DNA from: Gemmatimonadales bacterium UBA2982
GTDB lineage: Bacteria > Gemmatimonadota > Gemmatimonadetes > Longimicrobiales > Gaopeijiaceae
Length of the DNA: 49,499 bases
Assembly: GCA_002347035.1 (NCBI GenBank)
Contig: DEAM01000014.1
Coordinates: 1-49,499 of the forward strand
Direction: 5' to 3'
The first letter of the stretch is position 1. Each line of letters opens with the position of its first letter. Positions 1 to 8,989 of the stretch are shown here, one piece after another. The notes beneath the pieces were generated by a model. It was not told where the DNA came from, ran no database searches, and saw only the letters and a list, made by a program, of their open reading frames with translations. A program made the position numbers and the translations under genes.

Positions 1-256
<256 letters not shown>

Positions 257-365
257 ACTCCTCCCCCTCCAGCCATCACCATGCCGCGTTGAGGTTTCAG
301 CCGAAACCTTAACCATGCGGCCGTTACAGCAGGCTCGCACACTCTCGACCTCAGTTATCACATTT
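257..365 (+). other. 23S-5S internal transcribed spacer
   Basis: This 109-base spacer has no tRNA and no believable coding sequence. It holds a 7-bp hairpin, AGGTTTC (292-298) with GAAACCT (303-309) and a 4-base loop, which could take part in pre-rRNA folding or processing. That role is an inference. Reading frames that cross the 23S, spacer and 5S are by-products of structured RNA. Confidence 0.7.
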
Positions 366-481
366 GTCGGTGACTATTGCGTAGAGGCTACACCCGTTCC
401 CATCCCGAACACGGCCGTTAAGCTCTACCGCGCGGATGGTACTGCCGGGGTCGCCCGGTGGGAGAGTACGTCGTTGCCGGC
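366..481 (+). rRNA. rrf: 5S ribosomal RNA
   Basis: The conserved 5S core CACCCGTTCCCATCCCGAAC (391-410) and the later GATGGTACTGC...GGGAGAGTACGTCG are plain. The ends were set by helix I: GTCGGT at 366-371 pairs with GCCGGC at 476-481, with G-U wobbles. The length of about 116 nt is normal. It is the last gene of the rRNA operon and is followed at once by a strong terminator. Confidence 0.95.
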
Positions 482-494
482 TTCTTGCTGGTAG

Positions 495-523
495 CCCCCA
501 GGTCTTTAAGGCTTGGGGGTTTC
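495..523 (+). terminator. Rho-independent terminator of the rRNA operon
   Basis: An 11-bp stem runs from CCCCCAGGTCT (495-505) to AGGCTTGGGGG (509-519) with a 3-base loop and two G-U pairs. Three T follow, then a pyrimidine-rich stretch. It lies 14 bases after the 5S 3' end, so it should end rRNA transcription before era. Confidence 0.85.
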
Positions 524-626
524 CGTTTATAAGAGGTATGATCTAGTAACGGGCCGATTACTTGAGTCGCAGGAGTACGTGGCTGAGCTTTGACGACTTT
601 GAATTCTTTGCACCTTTAGGCTGACC

Positions 627-1562
627 ATGCCGACCGACGGACCTTCCCAAAGTACTACGAGAGCAGGATACGTCGCTCTTGTTGGGCGGCCCAATGCAGG
701 CAAATCAACACTCCTCAACCGCTTTGTTGGGGAGCACCTTTCGATTGTCACCTCCAAAGCCCAAACGACGTGGCAGCGAGTAACTGGTATTCGAACCAAG
801 GGCACTGATCAGCTCATTTTTCTCGATACGCCAGGGCTTTTAGAGACGCGCGACCTATTGCAGCATGCAATGCTGGGCGCTGCCCTTGAAGCTTTGGCTG
901 AAGCCGACGTGGCACTCCTAGTGGTCGATACGACAAAGCGTCCAACGCAAACAGATACCGATCGTATCTTAGCGGCGTTTTCGGAAATCCACCGACCTCT
1001 TCACATCGTGCTTAATAAACTTGATCAAGCAAATCTCAGCTCGATCGAAGCGTGGAAGTCATGGGCGGAGGAAGGGTTAAGTGGACAAGTCCATTCAGTA
1101 TCGGCGAAGACAGGGAAAGGTGTGGACAGTTTGCTGAATGTGATCTGCGAAGACCTCCCTGAGGGTCCCTTCTTATATCCTGAAGATGACATCGCGTCCG
1201 ACCCTGTAAGGTTCTTCGTCGCCGAGTTTGTTCGTGAAGCGATCTTTGAACAATTTCATCAGGAGATTCCATACGCGGTTTTTTGCCAGGTCGCCGAATT
1301 CAGAGAAAAGCAAGATCCTACCTATATCCATGTGGACATCTTTGTTGAACGGAAGTCTCAGAAAAGGATTGTGGTTGGCAATCAGGGATCGGCCATTAAG
1401 AAGCTTGGCTCAGCTGCGAGATCTAAGATCGAGCGGTTTCTTGGGTGCCACGTATACCTTGATTTGTGGGTAAAGCCTCTCCCCTCATGGCGTAAGAGTC
1501 CCGACCACCTGAGTCGGCTAGGGTTCCGTGTGCCGGTAGAAGGTGATCCGCATCAGCTCTAA
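627..1562 (+). CDS. era: GTPase Era
   Basis: Era is a ribosome-assembly GTPase that binds the 3' end of 16S rRNA. The 311-aa protein has a G1 P-loop GRPNAGKST at residues 20-28, G3 DTPG at 67-70, G4 NKLD near 135 and G5 SAKTG. A C-terminal KH domain carries the loop VVGNQGSAIKKLG followed by the RSKIERFLG helix. Length is typical (about 300 aa). Switch I reads KAQTTWQRVTGI, where many Era proteins have PQTTR, a small deviation. It is the first gene after the rRNA terminator. No strong Shine-Dalgarno precedes ATG 627, but the start fits the family N-terminus. Confidence 0.96.
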   Translation: MPTDGPSQSTTRAGYVALVGRPNAGKSTLLNRFVGEHLSIVTSKAQTTWQRVTGIRTKGTDQLIFLDTPGLLETRDLLQHAMLGAALEALAEADVALLVVDTTKRPTQTDTDRILAAFSEIHRPLHIVLNKLDQANLSSIEAWKSWAEEGLSGQVHSVSAKTGKGVDSLLNVICEDLPEGPFLYPEDDIASDPVRFFVAEFVREAIFEQFHQEIPYAVFCQVAEFREKQDPTYIHVDIFVERKSQKRIVVGNQGSAIKKLGSAARSKIERFLGCHVYLDLWVKPLPSWRKSPDHLSRLGFRVPVEGDPHQL

Positions 1563-1637
1563 GCCTCGCAAGTCCCCTATCCCTCTTAAGCTGGCAGCTA
1601 CTTCGGGACAAAGCTCGTCACGGAAAGTGTCCAATGA

Positions 1638-3770
1638 GTGCGGTTGTTTCTGGCGCGTGAAATGAAGAAAGAGTCAGGTGATTTAGGCGTGCGAGTTATC
1701 GATGCGCTCTCTGCCAATCCTCAAAGGCCACCAAAGGCCAGAGAGCTCGCTCGAAATCTTCGGATTCCTGCGAGGCAATACCGAGGATTTATAAGTTTGC
1801 TGAAGAGACTCGAGAAACAGGGCAGGATTGAAAGAGTGAAGGGCCATCGTTACCAACTGAGGCGCACCAGAAAGAGTGAACTTGCGGGTCTGTTGACGAT
1901 TACGAGGCGAGGGGACGGTTTTGTTCGTCTTGATCAAAAGGGTGGAGATGTCTTCATCCCAGCAAGCAGGTTAGGCACGGGCATGGAGGGTGATCGGGTA
2001 CATGTGGAGATCAATCAACGCCGTCGAGGGAAGAATCGGGCTGGCACGGTATTGGAGGTTTTGAGCCGAGCCCGAAAAAATGTGGTTGGGAGAATATATC
2101 GAGTGAAGCGCCAGGTCTATTTGGCGCCTTTCGGTAGGGGGCTACTGGGCGACGTACTAATTCAAATGGCCCCGGATATGGAGGTGGATGAGGGGGACGT
2201 CGCGATAGTAAATTTGCGATCGTACGGAGACGCGCGGCTGCCCCCAACTGGCAGAGTCGAGCGCGTACTCGGTCGACTCTCCGATCCTGGCGTGGATGTA
2301 CTTGCGATTGCTTGTGAGGCAGAGCTTCCGATTGAGTTTCCACCCGACGTGCTGAGTGCTGCTGAAGAGGCAATCAGTGCTCGGGTTAGCGACCCAGGAA
2401 TACGCCGAATAGATCGGTCCAGCCTCCTCTGTTTCACAATCGACCCTTCTGATGCCCAGGACCACGATGATGCACTTTCGATTGTAGAGTTGGAAGGTGG
2501 GTCCGTTGAAGTCGGTGTGCATATAGCAGATGTAGCTCACTTCGTTCGTCCGGAGGATCCAATGGATGCCGAAGCGCGGGAGCGCGGAACAAGCGTATAC
2601 CTTGTCGATCGAGTAATTCCCATGCTGCCTCCGGTCCTGTCAACTGAGGTTTGCTCACTCAATCCGGAGGTTCGGCGATTCGCGATTTCGTTATTTCTTG
2701 AGTTGGACCAGAACGGGAGTATTAAGAACCGAAGGTACGAGCGTACTGTAATAGAATGTCGCTACGCCCTTTCCTATGGGGAGGCGCAAGCCGTCCTTGA
2801 TAAAAGAACTTCGATCTCTCAGGATGTGGACCGGGCCCTCTTTTTGCTCGACCAACATGCAAAGTGTATACGCTCGGAGCGCAGGGCACGGGGTGGCCTT
2901 GATCTCGATCTACCAGAAGCCAAAGTCGTCTTGGATGAGGATGGCTTCCCAATTGAGATCCAGCGCAGGGAGCGGTACGAGAGCCACCGATTGGTCGAAG
3001 ATTTCATGATCTTCGCAAATGAAGTAGTGGCAAACGACCTTTGTGCACATGGCGCAAGAGCACTTTTCCGGGTTCATGAGCCACCTACGGCAGAGAGCGT
3101 CGAGGAACTCGCAGAAGCAATGTCGGCCTTAGGCCTTCAACGATTGAGAGGGAAGTCCTTGGATGCTAGCAATGTTCAGGCGCTTATAGATTCTGCGAAC
3201 GGCATTGAGCAAAAGGCACTCGTTTCTAGCCTTGTGCTGCGAACTCTCCAGAGGGCTAGGTACGATAAAGACAACATTGGGCACTTCGGACTTGGTTCCG
3301 ATGCGTATGTGCACTTCACATCGCCGATTCGGAGATATCCTGACCTCGTAGTGCAGCGGGCTGTGGCGGCCGCCTTTCTAGGGGATGAGGGTTTTGGAGA
3401 TTTGGGTAGTGAGGCACTAAAAGTCAATGCGGAGCTGGCTAGTGCTCGGGAGCAAAGGGCGGTCGAGGCCGAGCGGGAAACGGTCGCGCTAAAAAAGGTT
3501 GAGTTTATGGAGGCCCGGTTGGGTGAGACCTTCCCGGCACGTATTACAGGGGTGACCTCATTCGGCTTATTTGTGACACTAGATGAATACTTCGTAGATG
3601 GTTTGGTTCATGTCCGGAGTATGGAAGATGATTTCTACCAGGTCAGGGAAGGAAAGTGGTCCCTCGTGGGGGAGCGCACTGGCAATCGACATACCCTGGG
3701 CGATCACCTAGAAGTGCAGGTGATACGGGTCGACAAAGAAGCCCGGCACATAGACTTTTCCTATGTCTAG
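1638..3770 (+). CDS. rnr: Ribonuclease R (RNB/S1 3'-5' exoribonuclease)
   Basis: RNase R degrades structured RNA processively from the 3' end and acts in rRNA and mRNA turnover. Visible domains are an N-terminal winged helix (about residues 15-70), a cold-shock/OB segment starting near GLLTITRRGDGFVRLD, the RNB catalytic core with the acidic cluster TIDPSDAQDHDDALSI, and a C-terminal S1 domain (GETFPARITGVTSFGLFV). The protein is about 710 aa and ends soon after S1, so it lacks the long basic tail of E. coli RNase R (813 aa). GTG 1638 is preferred because GGAAAG lies 10 bases upstream; in-frame ATG 1662 is the alternative. Confidence 0.95.
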   Translation: MRLFLAREMKKESGDLGVRVIDALSANPQRPPKARELARNLRIPARQYRGFISLLKRLEKQGRIERVKGHRYQLRRTRKSELAGLLTITRRGDGFVRLDQKGGDVFIPASRLGTGMEGDRVHVEINQRRRGKNRAGTVLEVLSRARKNVVGRIYRVKRQVYLAPFGRGLLGDVLIQMAPDMEVDEGDVAIVNLRSYGDARLPPTGRVERVLGRLSDPGVDVLAIACEAELPIEFPPDVLSAAEEAISARVSDPGIRRIDRSSLLCFTIDPSDAQDHDDALSIVELEGGSVEVGVHIADVAHFVRPEDPMDAEARERGTSVYLVDRVIPMLPPVLSTEVCSLNPEVRRFAISLFLELDQNGSIKNRRYERTVIECRYALSYGEAQAVLDKRTSISQDVDRALFLLDQHAKCIRSERRARGGLDLDLPEAKVVLDEDGFPIEIQRRERYESHRLVEDFMIFANEVVANDLCAHGARALFRVHEPPTAESVEELAEAMSALGLQRLRGKSLDASNVQALIDSANGIEQKALVSSLVLRTLQRARYDKDNIGHFGLGSDAYVHFTSPIRRYPDLVVQRAVAAAFLGDEGFGDLGSEALKVNAELASAREQRAVEAERETVALKKVEFMEARLGETFPARITGVTSFGLFVTLDEYFVDGLVHVRSMEDDFYQVREGKWSLVGERTGNRHTLGDHLEVQVIRVDKEARHIDFSYV

Positions 3771-3809
3771 ATTTAGTTGCTCCCGAACTGGCTCGGATCA
3801 AATCCTGCG

Positions 3810-4902
3810 ATGAATAAAGAGAAGCTGCAGCACCTTAGCCAGCTTAGAAAGAGAGTTCAGGAGCTCAGGGGGTACCTTTGACCTAGAGCTTCGGGAAAAA
3901 CGCTTGGAAGCTCTTGATCAGACGATGGCAGAACCAGGTTTTTGGGATGACCAGGAATCTGCCCGTGCCGTTATTGACGAATCAAACCGTCTCAAGGGCT
4001 GGGTCGAACCATGGAAGGCTCTGGCTGATAAGGGTTCGGAGCTTGAGGCGCTCGCAGAGTTGCTAGAGGAAGAGGAGGATGCTGAACTAGCCGGAGAGTT
4101 TGAGCAAGAATTGGCGGTTTTGGAGAAGAGTGCAGAGGCGCTCGAACTCAAAACGATGTTACGGGGTGATGAGGATCACCGAGAGGCGATCGTAACTCTT
4201 CATCCTGGTGCTGGGGGCCTCGAGTCTCAGGACTGGGCCCAGATGTTGATGCGCATGTACACTCGATGGGCAGAGCGACGAGGCTTCCAAGTCAATGTAC
4301 TAGACCTCCAGCCTGCCCAAGAGGCCGGGATCAAGAGCGCTACCTTAGAGATCAAGGGCGAAAGTGTCTATGGGTACCTGAAGGCGGAGCGCGGTGTGCA
4401 CCGTCTGGTGAGGATCTCCCCATTTGATGCGCAATCTCGGAGGCATACTTCCTTCACGAGCGTCTTCGTCTATCCTCTTGTTGAGGATGATATCGAAGTG
4501 GAGATAAATGAGGCGGATCTGAGGATTGACACCTATCGGGCCTCAGGGGCGGGTGGGCAACACGTCAACAAGACTGACTCCGCTGTCCGGATTACTCATG
4601 AGCCAACCAATATTGTTGTCTCGTGCCAACAGGAGCGCTCTCAGCATAAGAATCGGAGCACGGCGATGAAGATGCTGCGAGCTGCCCTCTATCAAAGGGC
4701 TCTTGAGGAAAAGGAAAAAGAAAAGGCTGCAATTGAAGAATCCAAGGCGGATATCGGTTTTGGCAGCCAAATTCGATCCTATGTTTTCCAACCATATACC
4801 ATGGTCAATGATCACCGCACAGAAACTAAGATCGGTGATGTGCATGGGGTTATGGATGGAGACTTGGACCTACTTATTGAAGCATACCTTAAGCAGGCAT
4901 AG
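3810..4902 (+). CDS. prfB: Peptide chain release factor 2 (programmed +1 frameshift)
   Basis: RF2 reads UGA and UAA stop codons and triggers peptide release. The gene starts at ATG 3810 and meets an in-frame TGA at codon 24 (3879-3881). A +1 shift at CTT-TGA-C skips T3879, so the coding segments are 3810-3878 and 3880-4902, giving 363 aa against 365 in E. coli. The joined protein reads RGYLDLELREKRLEALDQ, as expected for RF2. The codon-recognition tripeptide SPF is at 203-205 and the catalytic GGQ at 248-250, close to the E. coli positions. An annotation starting at ATG 3904 would miss the N-terminal helix and the autoregulation. lysS follows within 25 bases, as in many bacteria. Confidence 0.97.
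3867..3882 (+). promoter_or_regulatory. RF2 autoregulatory +1 frameshift signal
   Basis: The sequence AGGGGGTACCTTTGAC holds an internal Shine-Dalgarno-like AGGGGG (3867-3872), a 3-base spacer, the slippery CTT (3876-3878) and the in-frame stop TGA (3879-3881) followed by C. In E. coli prfB the same arrangement is AGGGGGTATCTTTGAC. When RF2 is scarce the ribosome pauses at UGA and shifts +1; when it is plentiful it terminates. Confidence 0.97.
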
Positions 4903-4922
4903 CACTAGCCTTGGGACACGAC

Positions 4923-6449
4923 GTGGAAGAGCTTAGCCAGGTCCTGCGAGTCCGACAGGAAAAACTAAAAGCACTGCGAGAAAAGGGCGTTGAGCCCTTC
5001 GAATACAGCTTTGACCCGACAAAGAGGTCTACTGAGGCGATCTCGGTATTTGAGGCATCCGAATCGACGGGATCATTGTCCGATAAAGGGTATGGCAATG
5101 TAGAACGGATCGGGGGGAGAGTTGTGAGTTGGCGTGATATGGGGAAGAGCTTGTTCGCGCATTTAGAGGATGGTCAGGGCCGGGTTCAGGTCTACTTCAG
5201 GAAGGATGTATTAGGAGATGAAGAGTACGAGGCTCTAGACCTCTTAGATCTTGGCGATTGGATAGGTACGGAAGGAAATATGTTTCGGACACGTAGTGGT
5301 GAAGTGACCATAAGGGCACAGTCCTGGAAATTGCTCACTAAATCACTCCGCCCTCTGCCATTTGGAAAAGTGGAAACGGATGCCCAAACAGGACAGCGGG
5401 TTGTGCATTCTGGTTTTGCGGATCAGGAAATGCGTTATCGACAAAGGTATGCAGATCTTGCTGTGAACCCGGAGGTTCGCGAGGTATTTCGGCTCCGATC
5501 TCGGGTCATTACTTCACTTCGCGGATTTCTTGATAGCCAGGGCTTTCTTGAAGTAGAGACTCCTGTCCTTCAGCCACTGTACGGCGGAGCTGCTGCAAAG
5601 CCATTCGTGACCGAGCACAATGCGCTTAGCCAGACGATGTATCTACGCGTTGCAGATGAACTTTATCTAAAGCGCCTTATAGTCGGTGGGTTGGACCGCG
5701 TATACGAGATTTCTAAAGACTTCCGTAATGAGGGGCTGTCTCGCTATCACAACCCTGAGTTCACGATGCTAGAGTGGTACCAGGCTTTCACAGACTACGA
5801 TTCCCAAATGCAGCTCGTTGAGGAAATGGTGCAGCACGTACTCGACGAGGTGGTTGGCGGCCGTAGTGTGATGCTTGGAGAAACTGAGATTAATTTCAAT
5901 GGGAGCTTTGATAAGTTGGGCCTTATCGACTCACTTTCCGAGGCACTAGGTGCTGACGTACACACAATGGATCAGAAGGCTTTGAGGTCGAAAGCAGAAG
6001 AGCTCCAGATACCTGACCTTGAAGGTGCCGGTACCGGAAAGCTGATCGACAAGCTGTTTGGCGAACTTGTCGAGCCTTCCCTAGTACAACCGACTTTCGT
6101 CGTTGACCATCCGAAGGAACTGAGCCCACTTGCCAAGGAGCATCGAAGCGATCCACGCCTCACCGAACGATTCGAACTGTATATCGGTGGCGCAGAGGTC
6201 TTCAACGGTTTTTCTGAACTCAATGATCCGATTGATCAGAGATCGCGATTCGAGACCCAGATGTCTTTGCGAGCAGCAGGGGATGAGGAGGCCCACGAGA
6301 TTGATGAGGACTATATACGGGCCCTCGAATATGGCATGCCACCGACAGGGGGAGTCGGGATGGGGGTCGATCGATTCGTGATGGTACTGGCCAACCAGCA
6401 GTCTATTCGTGACGTGATATTGTTCCCAATCTTACGGTCCGAAGAGTGA
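4923..6449 (+). CDS. lysS: Lysyl-tRNA synthetase, class II
   Basis: It charges tRNA-Lys in the cytoplasm. The N-terminal OB-fold anticodon-binding domain covers about residues 55-150 (ERIGGRVVSWRDMGKSLFAHLEDGQG). The class II catalytic core follows, with motif 2 FRNEGLSRYHNPEFTMLEWY and motif 3 GGVGMGVDRFVMVL near the C-terminus. The length of about 508 aa is usual for bacterial LysRS. Two starts are possible: TTG 4911 without a clear Shine-Dalgarno, and GTG 4923 preceded by GGGA at 4913-4916; GTG 4923 is chosen. It follows prfB closely and probably shares its transcript. Confidence 0.96.
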   Translation: MEELSQVLRVRQEKLKALREKGVEPFEYSFDPTKRSTEAISVFEASESTGSLSDKGYGNVERIGGRVVSWRDMGKSLFAHLEDGQGRVQVYFRKDVLGDEEYEALDLLDLGDWIGTEGNMFRTRSGEVTIRAQSWKLLTKSLRPLPFGKVETDAQTGQRVVHSGFADQEMRYRQRYADLAVNPEVREVFRLRSRVITSLRGFLDSQGFLEVETPVLQPLYGGAAAKPFVTEHNALSQTMYLRVADELYLKRLIVGGLDRVYEISKDFRNEGLSRYHNPEFTMLEWYQAFTDYDSQMQLVEEMVQHVLDEVVGGRSVMLGETEINFNGSFDKLGLIDSLSEALGADVHTMDQKALRSKAEELQIPDLEGAGTGKLIDKLFGELVEPSLVQPTFVVDHPKELSPLAKEHRSDPRLTERFELYIGGAEVFNGFSELNDPIDQRSRFETQMSLRAAGDEEAHEIDEDYIRALEYGMPPTGGVGMGVDRFVMVLANQQSIRDVILFPILRSEE

Positions 6450-6476
6450 GTATTGGGCGTCACGGAGCGTGATGAA

Positions 6477-7733
6477 GTGAAGCAGCTACACTGGTACATC
6501 GCTCGGCATTATCTGGGCTCAACCCAAAAGCGTGGCTTTTTATCCTTGATCACTTGGATCGCGCTTGGTGGCGTCACCGTCGGTGTCACGGCCCTGATCG
6601 TTGTAATAGCGGTAATGACTGGCATGCAGGAAGATCTTCGTGACAAGATTCTTGAGTCGACGCCCCATGTGATTGTGTTAGAGCAAAGTGCGAGTCTTCG
6701 GTTAGGGGACTGGAGGGAAGTTGTCGACAGTGTGCTGGCTGTGGAGGGAATTGTGGGCGCAGCACCATTTGTATTGTCCCAGGTTTCCGTCGTTCGGCGA
6801 AGCGTTTCGGGGCAATACTCACAGCCGGCGAATCTCTACGGAGTATCAATCGACACAACCCTCGCAGCACCAACAGATATGGAGCGTCAGATTATTGAGG
6901 GTGCTTTAAATCTCGACACGCCTGAGTCCGGGCTACCTCCCCTTCTTATGGGCATCGGGCTTGCGGATCGGATGCAGGTTTTTGAGGGTGATTCGGTAGT
7001 CCTCATGTCCCTGGAGAACTTAAACTCCGACATCTTTGGAGCGCTAACACCGACACTTAGAGAATTCGAAGTCACCGGTACATTTGCGACTGGTCTCTAC
7101 GACTATGATATAGGGAATGTCTATACAAATCTTGAGTCGGCCCAAGAGCTTATAGGATTAGAAACGAATACGGCAAGCGGGATCGGTGCTCGCACTGCAG
7201 ATCCAGGTATAGCCCTGCAGGTTGCTGATGAAGTCAGCGCTCGTTTGGGCTACCCCTATTACGTGGAGTCGTGGGCCACGACGAATCGGGCCTTGTTTAG
7301 TGCTCTTGAACTCGAAAAGCTCGCGATGTACTTGATTTTATTCCTGATTGTGGTCGTGGCAGCGTTTAACATCGTGAGCACATTAGTGATGGTGGTCGCT
7401 GACCGGACTCGAGAGATTGGGATCCTTAAGGCCATGGGCATGAGCCAAGGAGGCGTTCTTCGTGTCTTTGTGTTACAGGGTGCTTGGATAGGACTTATAG
7501 GAACAGCCCTTGGCACGTTTGGAGGGCTTGCCCTCTCCTTTATCATAGAACGATATGAGATCATCAGGATTCCAGCCGAGGTATACGGCGTGGACCACTT
7601 GCCGGTTTCACTCCGAATAAGTGATGTACTAATGATCATCGGTGGGAGCGTTGCAATTTCATTCCTCGCGACGCTTTACCCTGCTATGCAGGCATCAGGA
7701 CTTGAGCCTGTAGATGCGATTCGCCATGAGTAA
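6477..7733 (+). CDS. LolC/LolE-type lipoprotein-releasing ABC permease
   Basis: This permease subunit of about 418 aa has the MacB-PCD/FtsX architecture. A transmembrane helix near residues 20-45 (GGVTVGVTALIVVIAVMTGMQ) precedes a large periplasmic domain, and three more helices lie in the C-terminal third after ALELEKLAMYLILFLIVVVA. Lol permeases extract mature lipoproteins from the inner membrane for LolA. The ATPase gene lolD overlaps its 3' end, supporting a Lol role. Only one permease gene is present, so a homodimeric (LolF-like) complex is possible, or a second permease lies elsewhere. GTG 6477 is chosen because CGGAG sits at 6463-6467; in-frame TTG 6453 is the alternative. Confidence 0.9.
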   Translation: MKQLHWYIARHYLGSTQKRGFLSLITWIALGGVTVGVTALIVVIAVMTGMQEDLRDKILESTPHVIVLEQSASLRLGDWREVVDSVLAVEGIVGAAPFVLSQVSVVRRSVSGQYSQPANLYGVSIDTTLAAPTDMERQIIEGALNLDTPESGLPPLLMGIGLADRMQVFEGDSVVLMSLENLNSDIFGALTPTLREFEVTGTFATGLYDYDIGNVYTNLESAQELIGLETNTASGIGARTADPGIALQVADEVSARLGYPYYVESWATTNRALFSALELEKLAMYLILFLIVVVAAFNIVSTLVMVVADRTREIGILKAMGMSQGGVLRVFVLQGAWIGLIGTALGTFGGLALSFIIERYEIIRIPAEVYGVDHLPVSLRISDVLMIIGGSVAISFLATLYPAMQASGLEPVDAIRHE

Positions 7734-8436
7734 CCTCTTCGGGGGACAGGTTTCACCCCTTAAAACGAGAAACCTCACTAAGAGTTTCATTGGGGGCGAT
7801 GGCAAGAGCATTGACGTACTAAGAGGTGTTACGCTTGATCTTTCGCTTGGGGAGGCGGTCGCCATTGTCGGAGCAAGTGGAGCTGGAAAGTCGACTCTTT
7901 TACACCTATTGGGCGCCCTAGATCGACCTACAGATGGGCAGGTGCTCCTTGGAGGAAGGGAAGTTGCTCAGCTCGGAGAGACAGAGCTTGCAAGTGTCCG
8001 CAATCAGTATGTTGGATTCGTCTTCCAGTTTCACCACCTACTCCGTGAGTTTACCGCTCTAGAGAATGTTATGATGCCAGCTTTACTAGCTGGCGTTGGG
8101 TTAAGGGGGGCTCAAGAGCGTGCTAAAATGCTTTTGCGCGAGGTGGGCCTTTCGAAGCGGGAGTCACACAAGCCCCGTCAGCTATCCGGTGGGGAGCAGC
8201 AACGTGTCGCTGTTGCCAGAGCACTGGTGAACGAACCGATCGTGCTTCTAGCGGATGAGCCTTCTGGCAACCTTGATACTAAAACTAGCGAGCTTCTGCA
8301 TGATTTGATTTTCGGACTTCGTGAGCGAAGAGAGGTCAGTTTTGTAGTCGTAACGCATAATCGAGATCTCGCAGAACGTGCAGATCAAACTCTTACTTTA
8401 GAGGCCGGACGGCTCCAACCGAGCACTCAGGTGTAG
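7714..8436 (+). CDS. lolD: Lipoprotein-releasing system ATP-binding protein LolD
   Basis: This is an ABC ATPase of the MacB/LolD group, about 240 aa. Visible motifs are Walker A GASGAGKST, a Q-loop in FVFQFHHLL, the signature LSGGEQQRVAVARAL, Walker B IVLLADEPSG and the H-loop VVVTHN. It would power the neighbouring LolC/E-type permease at the inner membrane. The 5' end overlaps the permease gene, implying translational coupling. ATG 7714 and ATG 7726 are both possible; neither has a strong Shine-Dalgarno, and 7726 gives the smaller overlap. Confidence 0.93.
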   Translation: MRFAMSNLFGGQVSPLKTRNLTKSFIGGDGKSIDVLRGVTLDLSLGEAVAIVGASGAGKSTLLHLLGALDRPTDGQVLLGGREVAQLGETELASVRNQYVGFVFQFHHLLREFTALENVMMPALLAGVGLRGAQERAKMLLREVGLSKRESHKPRQLSGGEQQRVAVARALVNEPIVLLADEPSGNLDTKTSELLHDLIFGLRERREVSFVVVTHNRDLAERADQTLTLEAGRLQPSTQV

Positions 8437-8483
8437 CCAGGCTGGAAACGAGAAGAGTCGGAGATGAGCGAGAGTGGAAAGCA

Positions 8484-8987
8484 ATGTCTGACATGGCCTG
8501 CGATAAGTGCGGTACGACTGAAGCCGTCGTCAATTTGACTCAAATCATTAACAATGAGATGTCAACGCACCGCCTCTGTGAAAAGTGTGCTGCCGAGAAA
8601 GGCCTGGAGAGTAACCCGGAAGCATCGAACCTCCCACTCACCGACTTCCTGGCCCAGATGGGAACGGATACGGTTTCAGATACGAGTCCGGAGGGTATTC
8701 AGTGTTCGTTTTGCGGCCTGACCTTCTCGGATTTTAGCAAGACAGGTAGGCTCGGGTGTCCTGAGTGTTATGAGACGTATGCTTCACATTTGCAGAAGCT
8801 TCTTCGGCAGGTGCACGGGGGGACGCAACACGTTGGAAAGGTTTACTTGCCCCCTGACCCAACAGCCTCTGAGGTAGAGCGTCGGTTAGGTGGGTTGCGG
8901 AGAAAACTCGATCGTGCTGTTGAGTCCGAGGATTTCGAGCGTGCTGCAGAGTTGCGCGACGAGATTCGTTCACTGGAGCCAGCTTAG
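8484..8987 (+). CDS. mcsA: McsA-like zinc-binding activator of protein arginine kinase
   Basis: McsA binds and activates the arginine kinase McsB. The 167-aa protein has four Cys-x2-Cys or similar pairs: CDKC (residues 6-9), CEKC (about 33), CSFC (about 75) and CPEC (about 93), which would bind zinc. A C-terminal UVR motif, LDRAVESEDFERAAELRDEI, follows. This layout and size match Firmicutes McsA. Start ATG 8484 is preceded by GTGGAAA. mcsB begins 2 bases after its stop and clpC follows, the same order as in the Bacillus ctsR-mcsA-mcsB-clpC operon. No ctsR-like gene is present; lolD lies upstream instead. Confidence 0.92.
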   Translation: MSDMACDKCGTTEAVVNLTQIINNEMSTHRLCEKCAAEKGLESNPEASNLPLTDFLAQMGTDTVSDTSPEGIQCSFCGLTFSDFSKTGRLGCPECYETYASHLQKLLRQVHGGTQHVGKVYLPPDPTASEVERRLGGLRRKLDRAVESEDFERAAELRDEIRSLEPA

Positions 8988-8989
8988 TC

